64,000 nt of DNA. Source: Allobosea thiooxidans. GTDB lineage: Bacteria > Pseudomonadota > Alphaproteobacteria > Rhizobiales > Beijerinckiaceae. The notes under the pieces are model-generated. The model did no database searches, was not told the DNA's origin, and saw only the letters and a list, made by a program, of their open reading frames with translations. The stretch's first letter is position 1, and every line of letters starts with the position of its first letter. This document shows, in pieces, positions 8,304 through 18,805 of the stretch. Location: assembly GCF_900168195.1 (NCBI RefSeq), contig NZ_FUYX01000015.1, positions 1 through 64,000 of the forward strand. Reading direction: 5' to 3'. The translations under genes and the position numbers were made by a program.

Positions 8304-10025
8304 ATGTCGGCTCCATCCTTTTATGACGTTGCCATCCTCGGCGGCGGTTCCGCCGGGTGCGTGCTAGCATCGCGGCTCAGCGAGAAGGCCGGTCTTCGAG
8401 TCTTGCTTGTTGAGGCCGGCCGAAATCTGAAGCCCGGTGAGGTGCCAGAGGATATCGCAGCCCGCTACCCCGCGCGCGCGCAGTTCAACCCGAACAATGT
8501 CTGGCCTGGCCTGCGTGTTTCCATGGGGCGCGACGGCAACAATCGCGCCGCGGCAACGGTTCGCCCGTATGAACAGGCGCGCATCCTTGGCGGCGGTTCT
8601 GCGATCAACGGGATCGGCGGCAACCGTGGCTCGCCCGATGATTATGCCGAATGGGTTTCCACAGGCGCTTCCAGCTGGTCCTGGGAGTCTGTGCTGCCCT
8701 ATTTCAAGAAGCTCGAGACTGACCTGGACTTTGGCTCAGACCGGGAGCTCCACGGAGATAGCGGGCCGATCCCGGTTCAACGAGTCCGCCGCAGCGAGTT
8801 CGCCGGATTCATCCGCGATGCCGCGTCCGAGTTCCGGCGTCTCGGCTATGAGGAACGTGACGATCAGAACGGCAAGTGGGAAACGGGACTGTTCGGGACT
8901 GCCGTCAATCTCGATCGCGACGGAAAGCGGGCCTCGACAGCCACCACCTATCTTAGCGCAGCAGTGCGCGCGCGCAGCAATCTGGAGATCCGCACCGACA
9001 CGCGCGTCAACAAGCTGTTCGTCGCCAACGGCACTGTCGAGGGGTTCGAGATCGTCGCCCACGGGCGGGTCGAGCGCATCGTTGCCAACACCGTGGTCGT
9101 GTCGGCGGGAGCGCTTCACACGCCGGCGTTGTTGCAGCGAAGCGGGATCGGCCCTGGCGAACTGCTACAATCCCTCGGAGTGACTGTACGGGTCGATCGG
9201 CGCGGTGTTGGTCGAAACCTGCTGGAGCACCCGTCGATCGGCGTCTCTGCGTTCCTCGCGCCGCACGCTAGGCTCGGCGATGGCGGAACTTACCATCTCC
9301 AGGGCGTTTTGCGTTGGTCTTCCGGCTTATCAAACACGCCTGCCGGCGACATGCATACCGCTATCAGTGCGCGATCCGGCTGGCACGCGGTCGGCGGACG
9401 CATTGGAACGCTGTTTTCGTGGGTCAATAAGTCGTATTCGCGTGGGGAGGTCGCAATTGCCTCCAGCGACCCGAATGTGCCGCCGAGCGTGGACTTCAGG
9501 CTGCTCTCCGACAAGCGCGACCTGGAACGCCTTGCCGATGCCTTTCGGCTTTGCGGGGCGGCTTTGACGGCACCCGGAATGGCGCAGACGGTCCTGGAGG
9601 TTTTTCCGTCGACCTATTCGGAGCGCGTCAAGAAGCTGCTGCAGCTCAACCTGCGGAACCAGGTCCTGACGTCGCTGATCGCCCCGATCATGGATCGTAG
9701 CGCGCTCGTCAGGACCGGGGTCTTGGCGATGGCCCAGGATGGAACATCACCGCTGGCGGCGCTCATGAACGACGAGGAACTGCTGAACCGGCACCTGACG
9801 AAGCACGTTGGCGGTGTTTGGCATCCATGTGGCACGTGCCGCATGGGTGCCGCAACGGACCCGCTTGCGGTCACCGATACGGACGGCAAGGTGATCGGCC
9901 TCGAGGGCTTGTACGTCTGCGATGCCTCGCTGATGCCTACGATACCCTGCGCCAATCTGAATTTCCCGGTCATCATGATGGCTGAGAAGATCAGCGACGT
10001 TCTCAAGCAGAAATTGGCCGGCTAG
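8304..10025 (+). CDS. GMC family FAD-dependent oxidoreductase
   Basis: A 573-residue glucose-methanol-choline oxidoreductase, close in form to choline or alcohol dehydrogenases. The N-terminal FAD-binding GGGSAG lies at about 13-18, followed by LLVEAG and the second GMC signature region GGGSAINGI. The C-terminal WHPCGTCRMG carries the catalytic histidine, and CANLNFP follows. It is expected to oxidise a primary alcohol to an aldehyde using FAD, in the cytoplasm or at the membrane face; no signal peptide is seen. I prefer the ATG at 8304 because the 17 residues added by the upstream ATG at 8253 have no family counterpart. The gene is sandwiched between the SBP and its permeases, an unusual position that links the enzyme to the imported substrate. 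Confidence 0.9.
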   Translation: MSAPSFYDVAILGGGSAGCVLASRLSEKAGLRVLLVEAGRNLKPGEVPEDIAARYPARAQFNPNNVWPGLRVSMGRDGNNRAAATVRPYEQARILGGGSAINGIGGNRGSPDDYAEWVSTGASSWSWESVLPYFKKLETDLDFGSDRELHGDSGPIPVQRVRRSEFAGFIRDAASEFRRLGYEERDDQNGKWETGLFGTAVNLDRDGKRASTATTYLSAAVRARSNLEIRTDTRVNKLFVANGTVEGFEIVAHGRVERIVANTVVVSAGALHTPALLQRSGIGPGELLQSLGVTVRVDRRGVGRNLLEHPSIGVSAFLAPHARLGDGGTYHLQGVLRWSSGLSNTPAGDMHTAISARSGWHAVGGRIGTLFSWVNKSYSRGEVAIASSDPNVPPSVDFRLLSDKRDLERLADAFRLCGAALTAPGMAQTVLEVFPSTYSERVKKLLQLNLRNQVLTSLIAPIMDRSALVRTGVLAMAQDGTSPLAALMNDEELLNRHLTKHVGGVWHPCGTCRMGAATDPLAVTDTDGKVIGLEGLYVCDASLMPTIPCANLNFPVIMMAEKISDVLKQKLAG

Positions 10026-10069
10026 CGCCCAAAACGGAGGTGGCTCTGCTCGTCTCCGTCTCCTGATGC

Positions 10070-10093
10070 GCGGCCGAGCGCTCCACCGGCCGC
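10070..10093 (+). repeat. Stem-loop between GMC oxidoreductase and permease genes
   Basis: GCGGCCG and CGGCCGC form a 7-base-pair GC stem with a 10-base loop, 44 bases after the oxidoreductase stop. No T-run follows. It is probably an mRNA processing or stability element like the one at 8208; function is inferred only. Confidence 0.4.
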
Positions 10094-10132
10094 CGCTCAA
10101 TTCGGAGGCCGCCCGGCAAAATGGAGAAGTAA

Positions 10133-11074
10133 TTGCTCGCTTTCATCATACGCCGTTTGCTTGCGACGGTGCCGGTCATTTGCTTCGTCGCACTGTTCGT
10201 TTTCTCGCTGCTCTACATCGCGCCAGGTGACCCGGCGGCCATCATCGCGGGCGATCAGGCTTCGCCTGCGGACATCGAGCGCATCCGCGCAAGCCTGGGG
10301 CTGGACAGGCCATATGTGGTGCGCTTCGCGGAATGGTCATTCAAGGTCGCTCAAGGCGATCTGGGAACCTCGATCTTTACGTCCAAGCCAGTGACCGAGC
10401 TGATCGGCCAGCGTCTGGAACCCACGCTCTCGCTGATGCTGCTCACTCTGGTGCTCTCCGTCGTGATCGCAATCCCGATGGGCGTCGTGGCTGCGTGGAA
10501 AGTATCCAGCTGGGTCGACCGAGCGGTAATGGCTTTCGCCGTATTTGGGTTTTCCATCCCGGTGTTTGTCGTCGGCTATCTGCTTGCGTGGGTTTTTGCT
10601 CTGAAGCTCGATTGGCTGCCTGTCCAAGGCTACACGCCGCTGGCACAAGGCTTTGTGCCGTGGCTGAAGAACCTTATCCTTCCTTCCATCACGTTGGCGC
10701 TCGTCTACATCGCCCTCATCGCCCGGATCACGCGGGCCACGATGTTGGAGATCCTTGATCAGGATTACGTGCGCACGGCGAGAGCCAAAGGGGTGTCTCA
10801 GCGCGAGGTGCTGTTTCTGCACTCGCTCAAGAACGCTGCGGTTCCCGTAATAACCATCGTCGGAATTGGTGTGGCCCTCTTGATCGGCGGAGCCGTGGTG
10901 ACAGAGAGCGTGTTCGCTATCCCTGGCCTGGGCCGGCTTACCGTCGACGCCATCCTTCAGCGCGACTATCCAGTGATCCAAGGCGTCGTCCTAGTCTGCA
11001 GTCTGGTGTATGTGCTCGTCAATCTTCTGATCGACTTGAGCTATACCATCGTCGATCCGAGGATACGTTATTGA
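10133..11074 (+). CDS. DppB-type ABC transporter permease
   Basis: A 313-residue inner-membrane permease of the oligopeptide/dipeptide class with about six hydrophobic segments. It begins with the typical AFIIRRLLATVPV helix and has the GDPA periplasmic segment. Near residues 215-240 is the cytoplasmic ATPase-docking loop with ARAKGVSQREVLF, and the protein ends in DPRIRY, a hallmark of DppB-like proteins. It starts with TTG at 10133 after GGAGAAG. Its stop overlaps the TTG start of the DppC-type gene (TTGA), so the two are coupled. It should pair with the SBP at 6598. The ATPase subunits are missing from this operon. Confidence 0.92.
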   Translation: MLAFIIRRLLATVPVICFVALFVFSLLYIAPGDPAAIIAGDQASPADIERIRASLGLDRPYVVRFAEWSFKVAQGDLGTSIFTSKPVTELIGQRLEPTLSLMLLTLVLSVVIAIPMGVVAAWKVSSWVDRAVMAFAVFGFSIPVFVVGYLLAWVFALKLDWLPVQGYTPLAQGFVPWLKNLILPSITLALVYIALIARITRATMLEILDQDYVRTARAKGVSQREVLFLHSLKNAAVPVITIVGIGVALLIGGAVVTESVFAIPGLGRLTVDAILQRDYPVIQGVVLVCSLVYVLVNLLIDLSYTIVDPRIRY

Positions 11075-11955
11075 CTTTGCATCTCTCCTCCGAGCTCCCT
11101 CTGGAAGCTCGTCCTTCGCATGGCGCCCGTTTCCTGCGGTATCTGAGACGTCACCCATCGGTCGCTGTCGGTGGGGGCCTCCTGATCGCCATCGTCCTGC
11201 TCGGCGCCTTGGCGCCGCTGTGGGGCACGGTCGATCCGACCGCGATTTCGCCGACCAGGCGCACGCGCCTGCCGTCTGAAGCGAATTGGTTTGGCACTGA
11301 CCTCCTGGGGCGAGACGTCTATTCGAGAGTGGTTTACGGGGCCCGCGTCTCGGTGACGGTTGGGTTTTCGGTCGCAATCCTGGCTTCCGTCATGGGACTA
11401 GCCGTGGGGCTTTGCGCCGGCTTTTTGCGATGGGCCGACGGTGTGATCATGCGCGTCATCGATGGGATGATGTCGATCCCGCCAATTCTCCTCGCTATTG
11501 CGCTCATGGCCCTGACGAGAGGCTCGATCGGGAATGTGATCATTGCGGTGACCATCGCGGAAATCCCAAGGGTCGCGCGCCTCGTCAGGGGCGTTGTCCT
11601 ATCGTTGCGCGAGCAGCCCTATGTCGAGGCCGCGATTTCGAATGGTGCACGGGCGCCTCGAATTGTCATGAAGCATATCCTGCCCAATACGATCGCGCCG
11701 ATGACAGTGCAGGCAACCTACATTTGCGCATCGGCTATGTTGATCGAGGCCATTCTTTCGTTCATCGGTGCCGGTGTTCCACCCTCGACGCCATCCTGGG
11801 GGAATATCATGGCCGAGGGCAGGGCTCTCTGGCAGGTGAAGCCCCACATCATCTTGTTTCCTGCCGTATTGCTTTCGATCACCGTACTGGCAGTGAACTT
11901 GCTGGGGGATGGGCTTCGGGATTCGTTGGACCCGCGGATTGCCAAGCGACTCTGA
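11071..11955 (+). CDS. DppC-type ABC transporter permease
   Basis: A 294-residue partner permease. The N-terminal helix is followed by the family block around FGTDLLGRDVYSRVVYGAR, which is diagnostic for DppC/OppC proteins. Further helices and an ATPase-docking loop (EAAISNGARAPRIVMKHI) precede a C-terminal DSLDPR. TTG at 11071 overlaps the preceding stop. It is the last gene of the operon; 255 bases of hairpin-rich DNA then separate it from a convergent dehydratase gene. No DppD or DppF gene follows, which would be the normal order. Confidence 0.92.
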   Translation: MTLHLSSELPLEARPSHGARFLRYLRRHPSVAVGGGLLIAIVLLGALAPLWGTVDPTAISPTRRTRLPSEANWFGTDLLGRDVYSRVVYGARVSVTVGFSVAILASVMGLAVGLCAGFLRWADGVIMRVIDGMMSIPPILLAIALMALTRGSIGNVIIAVTIAEIPRVARLVRGVVLSLREQPYVEAAISNGARAPRIVMKHILPNTIAPMTVQATYICASAMLIEAILSFIGAGVPPSTPSWGNIMAEGRALWQVKPHIILFPAVLLSITVLAVNLLGDGLRDSLDPRIAKRL

Positions 11956-12056
11956 TGAAGGCCGTTTTGAGCTGCCCCGGCATCCCCATGCGTCGCGAAG
12001 TATGGCCAGGATGCACCTCCGCTTGAGGGGAGTCTTCGGGCCGATGAAAAATCTGG

Positions 12057-12081
12057 AGCCCCCCGGCCGCCTTGGGGGGCT
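12057..12081. terminator. GC-rich hairpin between convergent genes
   Basis: AGCCCCCC and GGGGGGCT form an exact 8-base-pair stem around a 9-base loop, about 100 bases past the permease stop. It lies between convergent genes and is followed by only TT rather than a T-run, so it is a weak candidate for a bidirectional or Rho-assisted terminator. Confidence 0.45.
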
Positions 12082-12125
12082 TGGCTACGCACGCAGCCGG
12101 GGTGGCGTTCCCGGCCGGGCCGGCG

Positions 12126-12166
12126 CTCCAGTGGGGCGCCCGGCGTTGCATTTCGCTCCACTGGAG
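12126..12166. repeat. Long inverted repeat near the dehydratase stop codon
   Basis: The arms at 12126-12138 and 12154-12166 pair over 13 positions with a single mismatch (CTCCAGTGGGGCG against CGCTCCACTGGAG) and a 15-base loop. It lies about 45 bases beyond the minus-strand dehydratase stop and so may shape the 3' ends of both convergent transcripts. It has no T-run and no obvious second copy in the window. Confidence 0.5.
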
Positions 12167-12210
12167 GGCTGACCCGCGACCGTTCCTGAGGGGGCTCGCG
12201 GGACGTCGTG

Positions 12211-13218
12211 CTAATGTTGCCGCACGGCCTTGCAGAAAACATCGTGGTCGACATTTCCGCCTGAAACCACGACGACGACCACTTGATCTTGCAGATGCTT
12301 CGCGCGTTTCAGGGCAGCTGCCATGCCGATCGCCCCGCCGGGCTCGGCGATCACGCGAAAATCCTCCGCGAGAACGCGCATGGCAGGCTCGATGTCAGCG
12401 TCGCTGGCGGTCCCGAAGCCCAAACCCTGGCTGAGAGCTATCGATAGCGGCAAATTTCCAGGCCTGGGAGATTTCAAGGCGTCGCAGAAGGTTGGTCGCC
12501 CGGGATCGGAACCTTCCACGACACGCCCGAGTTTGATGGATCTGGCAAAATCGTCGTGTCCCTCCGGCTCGATGCCGAAAATCGCCGCATCTGGCGCGCG
12601 CTCTCGGATGGCCGTGCTTACCCCGGTGAGAAGACCGCCTCCGCTTGTGGGAACGAAGACGGAATCGATCCGTAGGCCGAGAGCGCCAGAGGCAGCCGCG
12701 ATCTCAAGCCCGACGGTACCTTGACCGGCGACGATGTCCGGATGGTCGAAGGGATGAACGATGAGCATCCCGGTCTCGCGAGAGACCTGCTCGATGTAGG
12801 AATCCCGGTTCGAATAATAGTGCTCATAGAGGTCTACATGGGCTCCGAGCGCCCGCGTCCGCTCGACCTTGATCGCGGGGGCGCTCGTCGGCATGACGAT
12901 CCTTGCGAGAATGCCTGAGCGCTTCGCTGCGAGAGCTACGCCCTGGGCGTGGTTCCCCGAAGAATAGGCGAGTACGCCGCGCCCGCGTGCTTCTGTTGTC
13001 AGTCTGGCGATGAAGTTGGTCGCGCCGCGCAGTTTGAAGGATCCTGTCTGCTGAAGCGGCTCCGCCTTGACCAGGAGCCTCAGCCCGAGGCGCTCGTTCA
13101 AGGCGGGATTCTCCAGCAGCGGAGTCGGGCCGATATAGGGGGCGATCCGCGCGGCGGCCTGCTCGATATCCGTAAAGGTGACGCTGCGTTGCCGTTGATC
13201 TTGCGTTGCCGGTTTCAC
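12211..13218 (-). CDS. Threonine/serine dehydratase-like PLP enzyme
   Basis: A 335-residue fold-type II PLP enzyme of the threonine/serine dehydratase family, which deaminates a beta-hydroxy amino acid to a 2-oxo acid plus ammonia. Lys62 in TGSFKLRGA is the Schiff-base lysine, SSGNHAQGVALAAK is the substrate loop and TSGGGLLTG the phosphate-binding glycine loop. There is no C-terminal ACT regulatory domain, so it is the short catabolic type rather than biosynthetic IlvA. The start is GTG at 13218. Serine racemase or hydroxyaspartate dehydratase activity is possible in this family. It stands alone on the minus strand between two plus-strand transporter operons; with the aldolase at 372 it gives two routes for beta-hydroxy amino acids. 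Confidence 0.88.
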   Translation of the reverse strand: MKPATQDQRQRSVTFTDIEQAAARIAPYIGPTPLLENPALNERLGLRLLVKAEPLQQTGSFKLRGATNFIARLTTEARGRGVLAYSSGNHAQGVALAAKRSGILARIVMPTSAPAIKVERTRALGAHVDLYEHYYSNRDSYIEQVSRETGMLIVHPFDHPDIVAGQGTVGLEIAAASGALGLRIDSVFVPTSGGGLLTGVSTAIRERAPDAAIFGIEPEGHDDFARSIKLGRVVEGSDPGRPTFCDALKSPRPGNLPLSIALSQGLGFGTASDADIEPAMRVLAEDFRVIAEPGGAIGMAAALKRAKHLQDQVVVVVVSGGNVDHDVFCKAVRQH

Positions 13219-13251
13219 TCTGCAGCCTCATTTCGATTGCGAAGGGCAGGG

Positions 13252-13359
13252 CGGGCTATCGAAAGCCCGTTTTTCGCGTTTCCCGGTCGGTCGGGCCAAC
13301 CGACAAAGCCCGAGAAAGCTCTCGGACCGCCAAGGCCCGAGTAGCAGGGGCGGGCTTTT
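13252..13359. repeat. Cluster of four hairpins upstream of the dehydratase gene
   Basis: This stretch holds four consecutive inverted repeats. They are CGGGCT/AGCCCG at 13252-13269 followed by TTTTT on the plus strand; GTCGGT/ACCGAC at 13286-13304; CCGAGA/TCTCGG with a 4-base loop at 13310-13325; and GCCCG/CGGGC at 13335-13355 followed by TTTT. Read as minus-strand RNA they form a structured leader of about 140 bases before the dehydratase start. Read on the plus strand, the first and last look like small intrinsic terminators, though no plus-strand gene ends here. I do not recognise a known riboswitch. The rest of the 352-base gap (13219-13570) is AT-richer promoter-like DNA near 13360-13560. 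Confidence 0.5.
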
Positions 13360-13528
13360 CCGTCAAACATATAATACTAATTTTGGCATGGTGCTTTCTG
13401 GAGCGGATGAGCCGCTATTGCGATGCGGTCAACGTCGTTTCATACAGCAGATGCTGCTGTGCGCGGCTCGTCTGGCATGCGCATTCGCTTGATTTTCCGG
13501 GGTTCCTTCTTGCGGGTTGAAAAATAAT

Positions 13529-13541
13529 ATGATAACTCGAG
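13529..13541 (+). promoter_or_regulatory. Candidate operator shared with the SBP promoter at 20600
   Basis: ATGATAACTCGAG lies about 30 bases before the Gfo/Idh start, just after a TTGAAA at 13517 that could be a -35 element. Ten of 13 bases match ATGAATACTCGCG at 20600-20612, upstream of the SBP gene of the same cluster. A shared site would fit control of both transcripts by the FadR-type regulator at 19777. Only two copies are seen, so this is tentative. Confidence 0.3.
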
Positions 13542-13570
13542 AATGAGATAGTATCTGATGGGAGCGGCCC

Positions 13571-14562
13571 GTGAGAGTATGTGTCGTCGGCCACGGGATG
13601 ATGGGCGAGCGCCATAGCGTCAGCCTTCGACGTAAGGGTTGCCACCTTCAGACGCTTGTCGGCCGCAGGGCTGAGCCAACGGAGGCGTTTGCCAGGCGCC
13701 ACGGCTACGCGAATTGGGCTTTGGATGCGCTTGAGGCGGTGACGAGCCCGCTGGTCGATGTCGTCATCATCGCGGGGCCGAGCGCCACGCATGCCGAAAT
13801 GGCGCTGGCGGCGATAGCGGCAAAGAAGCATGTCCTGATCGAAATCCCCATAGCCATGTCGCTCGCGGATGCAGAGCGCGTCGTCCAGGCGGGGGAGGCT
13901 GCCGGCGTCGCCGTAGGGGTTGTTCACCCGATGCGCTTCAAATCCGTCTTCCGCGATCTCGCGCAGCGGATCGCGGCATCGGAAGAGCATCTATGCCAGG
14001 TCCAGACCAGGATGATGATGCATCGCCTGGTGAATATCGGAAGCACGGGCTACCGGAGAAGCTGGACCGACAATCTCCTATGGCACCATATGGCCCATAT
14101 CCTGGACCTCGCGCTCTGGCTGGGCGGGGGCGGCGATACCGCCCTGGCCTTGTCGCAGCTGGCGGATTTCCAGAGTGTGGAGGCTGCGCGCCGGCCGCTG
14201 CGCGATCTGCCGATGGATGTCCTGATCCAGGGGCGCCTGGGGGAGCATACGCTTTTCAGTTGCGCCGGCTCCTACCAGAACAAGCTCGCGGTCACCGACA
14301 TGACGATCGCCACGGATCGGGAGGCCTATGCGGTCGACGGCCGGGCGAATGTCGTCACGACATCGGCGGGACGGATCGATATCGACGATGAAGAGCATGA
14401 CAATGCCAGTCTCGTCTGGAACTTCATCGACGCCCTGAATTCCGGCGAGGCGCCGGGCGTGACCGGCCGTTCGGTTCTCCCGACCATGCAGCTCCTCCAG
14501 CGGGTCCAGGATGGCTGGGACGCGCGCAATCCCGACATCTGCGAAGCGGCCGGAGCGAGCCG

Positions 14563-14566
<4 letters not shown>
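13571..14566 (+). CDS. Gfo/Idh/MocA family NAD(P)-dependent oxidoreductase
   Basis: A 331-residue dehydrogenase with an N-terminal Rossmann motif (GHGMMG at about 8-13) and the usual Gfo/Idh alpha-beta second domain. The family EKP motif appears as EIPIAMS, so the common lysine is replaced by isoleucine. HPMRFK and the later HHMAHILDLALW segment fit the substrate side of the family. Members oxidise or reduce sugars, inositols and sugar acids; a dehydrogenation of a uronate or polyol is the likely role but the substrate is unknown. GTG at 13571 follows GGGAGCGG. Its stop overlaps the ATG of the amidohydrolase (ATGA), so it is the first gene of the sugar-acid-like operon. Confidence 0.85.
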
Positions 14567-16475
<1,909 letters not shown>

Positions 16476-16560
16476 AACCTTTTCCGACGGGAGCGCCGGG
16501 TCTCGATGCCGTGCGCGGGATCCGATGCATCCTCCAGAAGCATTCGCAGGGTGACTTTCG

Positions 16561-17736
16561 ATGCGTATCGACGACGATTTGCAGCGCAACCTGACCCGCT
16601 GGAGGCGCCACCTGCATCAGAACCCCGAACTGTCGTTCGAGGAGCATGAGACCTCTGCCTTCGTTTGCGAGAAGCTGGCGGAGATGGGAGTGTCGTTCGT
16701 CGCCGGCGTCGGCAAGACCGGCGTCGTCGCCACCTTGAGTCGCGGGTCCGGCCCCTCGGTTGGTCTCCGGGCCGACATGGATGCGTTGCCGATCCACGAG
16801 ACCACGAACCTGCCTTACGCCTCCCGGCGCGAGGGGGTGATGCACGCCTGCGGACATGATGGCCACACCACCTCCCTCCTGGGGGCCGCGCTTCTGCTCA
16901 AGGCCGACCCGAGCTGGGCGGGAACGATCCACCTCGTCTTCCAGCCGGCGGAAGAGAAGATCGGCGGATCCCTGTCCATGATCAATGACGGGCTGTTCTC
17001 CCGCTTCCCGATGGATCGTGTCTTCGCATTTCACAACTGGCCGGGTTTGGAAGCGGGAACGGTCATGGTTCACTCCGGCCCGGTCATGGCTTCGGCGACG
17101 CGTATCGACATCACCTTGCATGGTCACGCCGCGCATGCGGCGATGCCGCATCTCTCGCGGGATCCGATCGTGGCCGCGGGCCATCTGCTGATTGCCCTTC
17201 AGACGGTGGTCTCTCGGAACATGGATCCGTTCAAATCCGCGGTCGTGTCCATCGGCATGATGCAGGCCGGGCACGTGATCAACCAGATCGCGCAAAGCGC
17301 CACTTTGGGCGGAACCTTGCGGGCTCACGACGAACATGTTCGCGACCAGCTTGAAGAAGGGGTGCGTCGCATCGTCGAAGGCGTCGCGCAGACATATGGC
17401 GTCGAGGCCGAATGCCGGCTGACGCGTGGTTCGACCGTCACCGTCAATTCCGCCGACGGCACGCGCATCGCCGTCGATGCCTGCCATATGGCGGGCATTC
17501 CGGTTCGCGACGATCTCGATCCGAGCATGGCCGGCGAAGACTTCAGCTGGTTTCTCAAGAACAAGCCCGGCGCTCTGGTCTGGATCGGTAACGGGCCGGT
17601 GTCCCCCGGCCGGGAGCTGCATTCGTCATCCTATGATTTCAACGACGAGATCCTGCCGGCGAGCTGCACCTGGCTGGCCTCGGTGGCTAAAGCATCGCTG
17701 CGTGATCAGGCGCCGGTGAAGGGGAGCGAGCGATGA
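16561..17736 (+). CDS. M20 family amidohydrolase (third of three)
   Basis: A 391-residue paralogue of the enzymes at 1446 and 5354. The metal-site segment HACGHDGHT (95-103, Cys97), QPAEE (128-132) and HNWPG (158-162) are conserved, as is the late AGEDFSWF. One visible difference is HLHQNPEL in place of HLHAHPEL, so the third N-terminal histidine is lost. It is predicted to hydrolyse N-acyl amino acids or related amides in the cytoplasm. It is encoded between the glucarate-type dehydratase and the permease pair, with 55 bases to the first permease gene. This again pairs an amidohydrolase with a Dpp-type transporter. Confidence 0.92.
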   Translation: MRIDDDLQRNLTRWRRHLHQNPELSFEEHETSAFVCEKLAEMGVSFVAGVGKTGVVATLSRGSGPSVGLRADMDALPIHETTNLPYASRREGVMHACGHDGHTTSLLGAALLLKADPSWAGTIHLVFQPAEEKIGGSLSMINDGLFSRFPMDRVFAFHNWPGLEAGTVMVHSGPVMASATRIDITLHGHAAHAAMPHLSRDPIVAAGHLLIALQTVVSRNMDPFKSAVVSIGMMQAGHVINQIAQSATLGGTLRAHDEHVRDQLEEGVRRIVEGVAQTYGVEAECRLTRGSTVTVNSADGTRIAVDACHMAGIPVRDDLDPSMAGEDFSWFLKNKPGALVWIGNGPVSPGRELHSSSYDFNDEILPASCTWLASVAKASLRDQAPVKGSER

Positions 17737-17791
17737 GAAGCGCTTCCACCGGCCCGCACCGCCAGGAATGGCCAGATAACGGAATGGCGCG

Positions 17792-18805
17792 ATGACCCGA
17801 TACATCGTCATGCGCATCCTGTCGGCCTTGATCATGGCGCTGCTTGCGACGCTCGTCGTGTTCCTCATCGCCACGCAGGTCCCGGCCGATCCGGTTCTCG
17901 CGCAACTGGGGGACCTTCAGGCGTCGGACCCCAACATGGTCGCTGCCTATCGGGAGAAATGGGGCCTCGATCAGCCGATCTGGTATCAGTACTTCGTGTT
18001 CCTTCAGGGGCTTGTGCAGGGCGACCTCGGCATCTCCCTGGCCACCCACAGGCCGGTGGTCGAGGATATCGTCCAGTACGCTCCCGCGACTTTCGAGCTT
18101 GCCACCGTTTCGTTCGCACTGGCCCTGGCCGTCGCTATTCCGCTGGGCATTGCCGCCGCCGTGAAGAGAGACAGCTGGATCGATCATGTCGCGCGCGTCA
18201 TCGCCATGCTCGGCGTGTCCGCCCCGACATTCTGGCTCGCCTTCATCGTCCTCGCGCTCTTCTACGGGGGGCTGCAGATCGCGCCGGGGCCGGGCCGGCT
18301 CGATATCGCCGTGTTTCCGCCGCAACGCGTGACGGGCCTCTACCTCGTCGACAGCTTGCTCTCCGGCCAGTGGGAAACCTTCACGAATGCGGCGGCCCAC
18401 CTCGTCTTGCCGAGCATCGTCCTGGCAGCCTCGGTCGTGGGCATGCTGATGCGAACCGTCCGTGCCGCGATGCTGGAAACGCTCACGCAGGACTATATCC
18501 GGTCCGCGCGTGCAAAGGGCCTGAGCAAGGCAACGATCGTTCTTCGGCATGCCCTTCCGAATGCCTTGATCCCGATCGTCACCTTGGCCGGCATTGCCTA
18601 TGCGATCCTGCTGACCGGCGCGGTCATGACCGAGACCGTGTTCAGCTGGCCGGGGCTTGGTCTGTACACGTTCCGTAGCGCCGTTGCGCTCGATTTTCCG
18701 GCGCTGATGGGGATCACCCTGATCGTGGCGGTCATCTACCTCTTCATCAATCTGGTCGTCGACCTGTCCTACACCGTCATCGATCCGCGCGTGGTGACCG
18801 AATGA
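17792..18805 (+). CDS. DppB-type ABC transporter permease (second set)
   Basis: A 337-residue inner-membrane permease starting with the typical TRYIVMRILSALIMALLATL helix. It has a long periplasmic region after the first helix, an ATPase-docking loop with SARAKGLSKATIVLRHALPN, and a DPRVVTE end. It overlaps the DppC-type gene by four bases (ATGA). It probably works with the SBP at 20701 and the permease at 18802. The segment near residues 155-190, rich in Gly and Pro, is longer than in the copy at 10133. No ATPase genes are present in this operon. Confidence 0.92.
   Translation: MTRYIVMRILSALIMALLATLVVFLIATQVPADPVLAQLGDLQASDPNMVAAYREKWGLDQPIWYQYFVFLQGLVQGDLGISLATHRPVVEDIVQYAPATFELATVSFALALAVAIPLGIAAAVKRDSWIDHVARVIAMLGVSAPTFWLAFIVLALFYGGLQIAPGPGRLDIAVFPPQRVTGLYLVDSLLSGQWETFTNAAAHLVLPSIVLAASVVGMLMRTVRAAMLETLTQDYIRSARAKGLSKATIVLRHALPNALIPIVTLAGIAYAILLTGAVMTETVFSWPGLGLYTFRSAVALDFPALMGITLIVAVIYLFINLVVDLSYTVIDPRVVTE

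Noticed and set aside
12057..12166. Possible insertion-sequence end or transposon repeat
   Set aside because: There are no target-site duplications, no transposase and no second copy in the window; the repeats fit a transcript-end region better.
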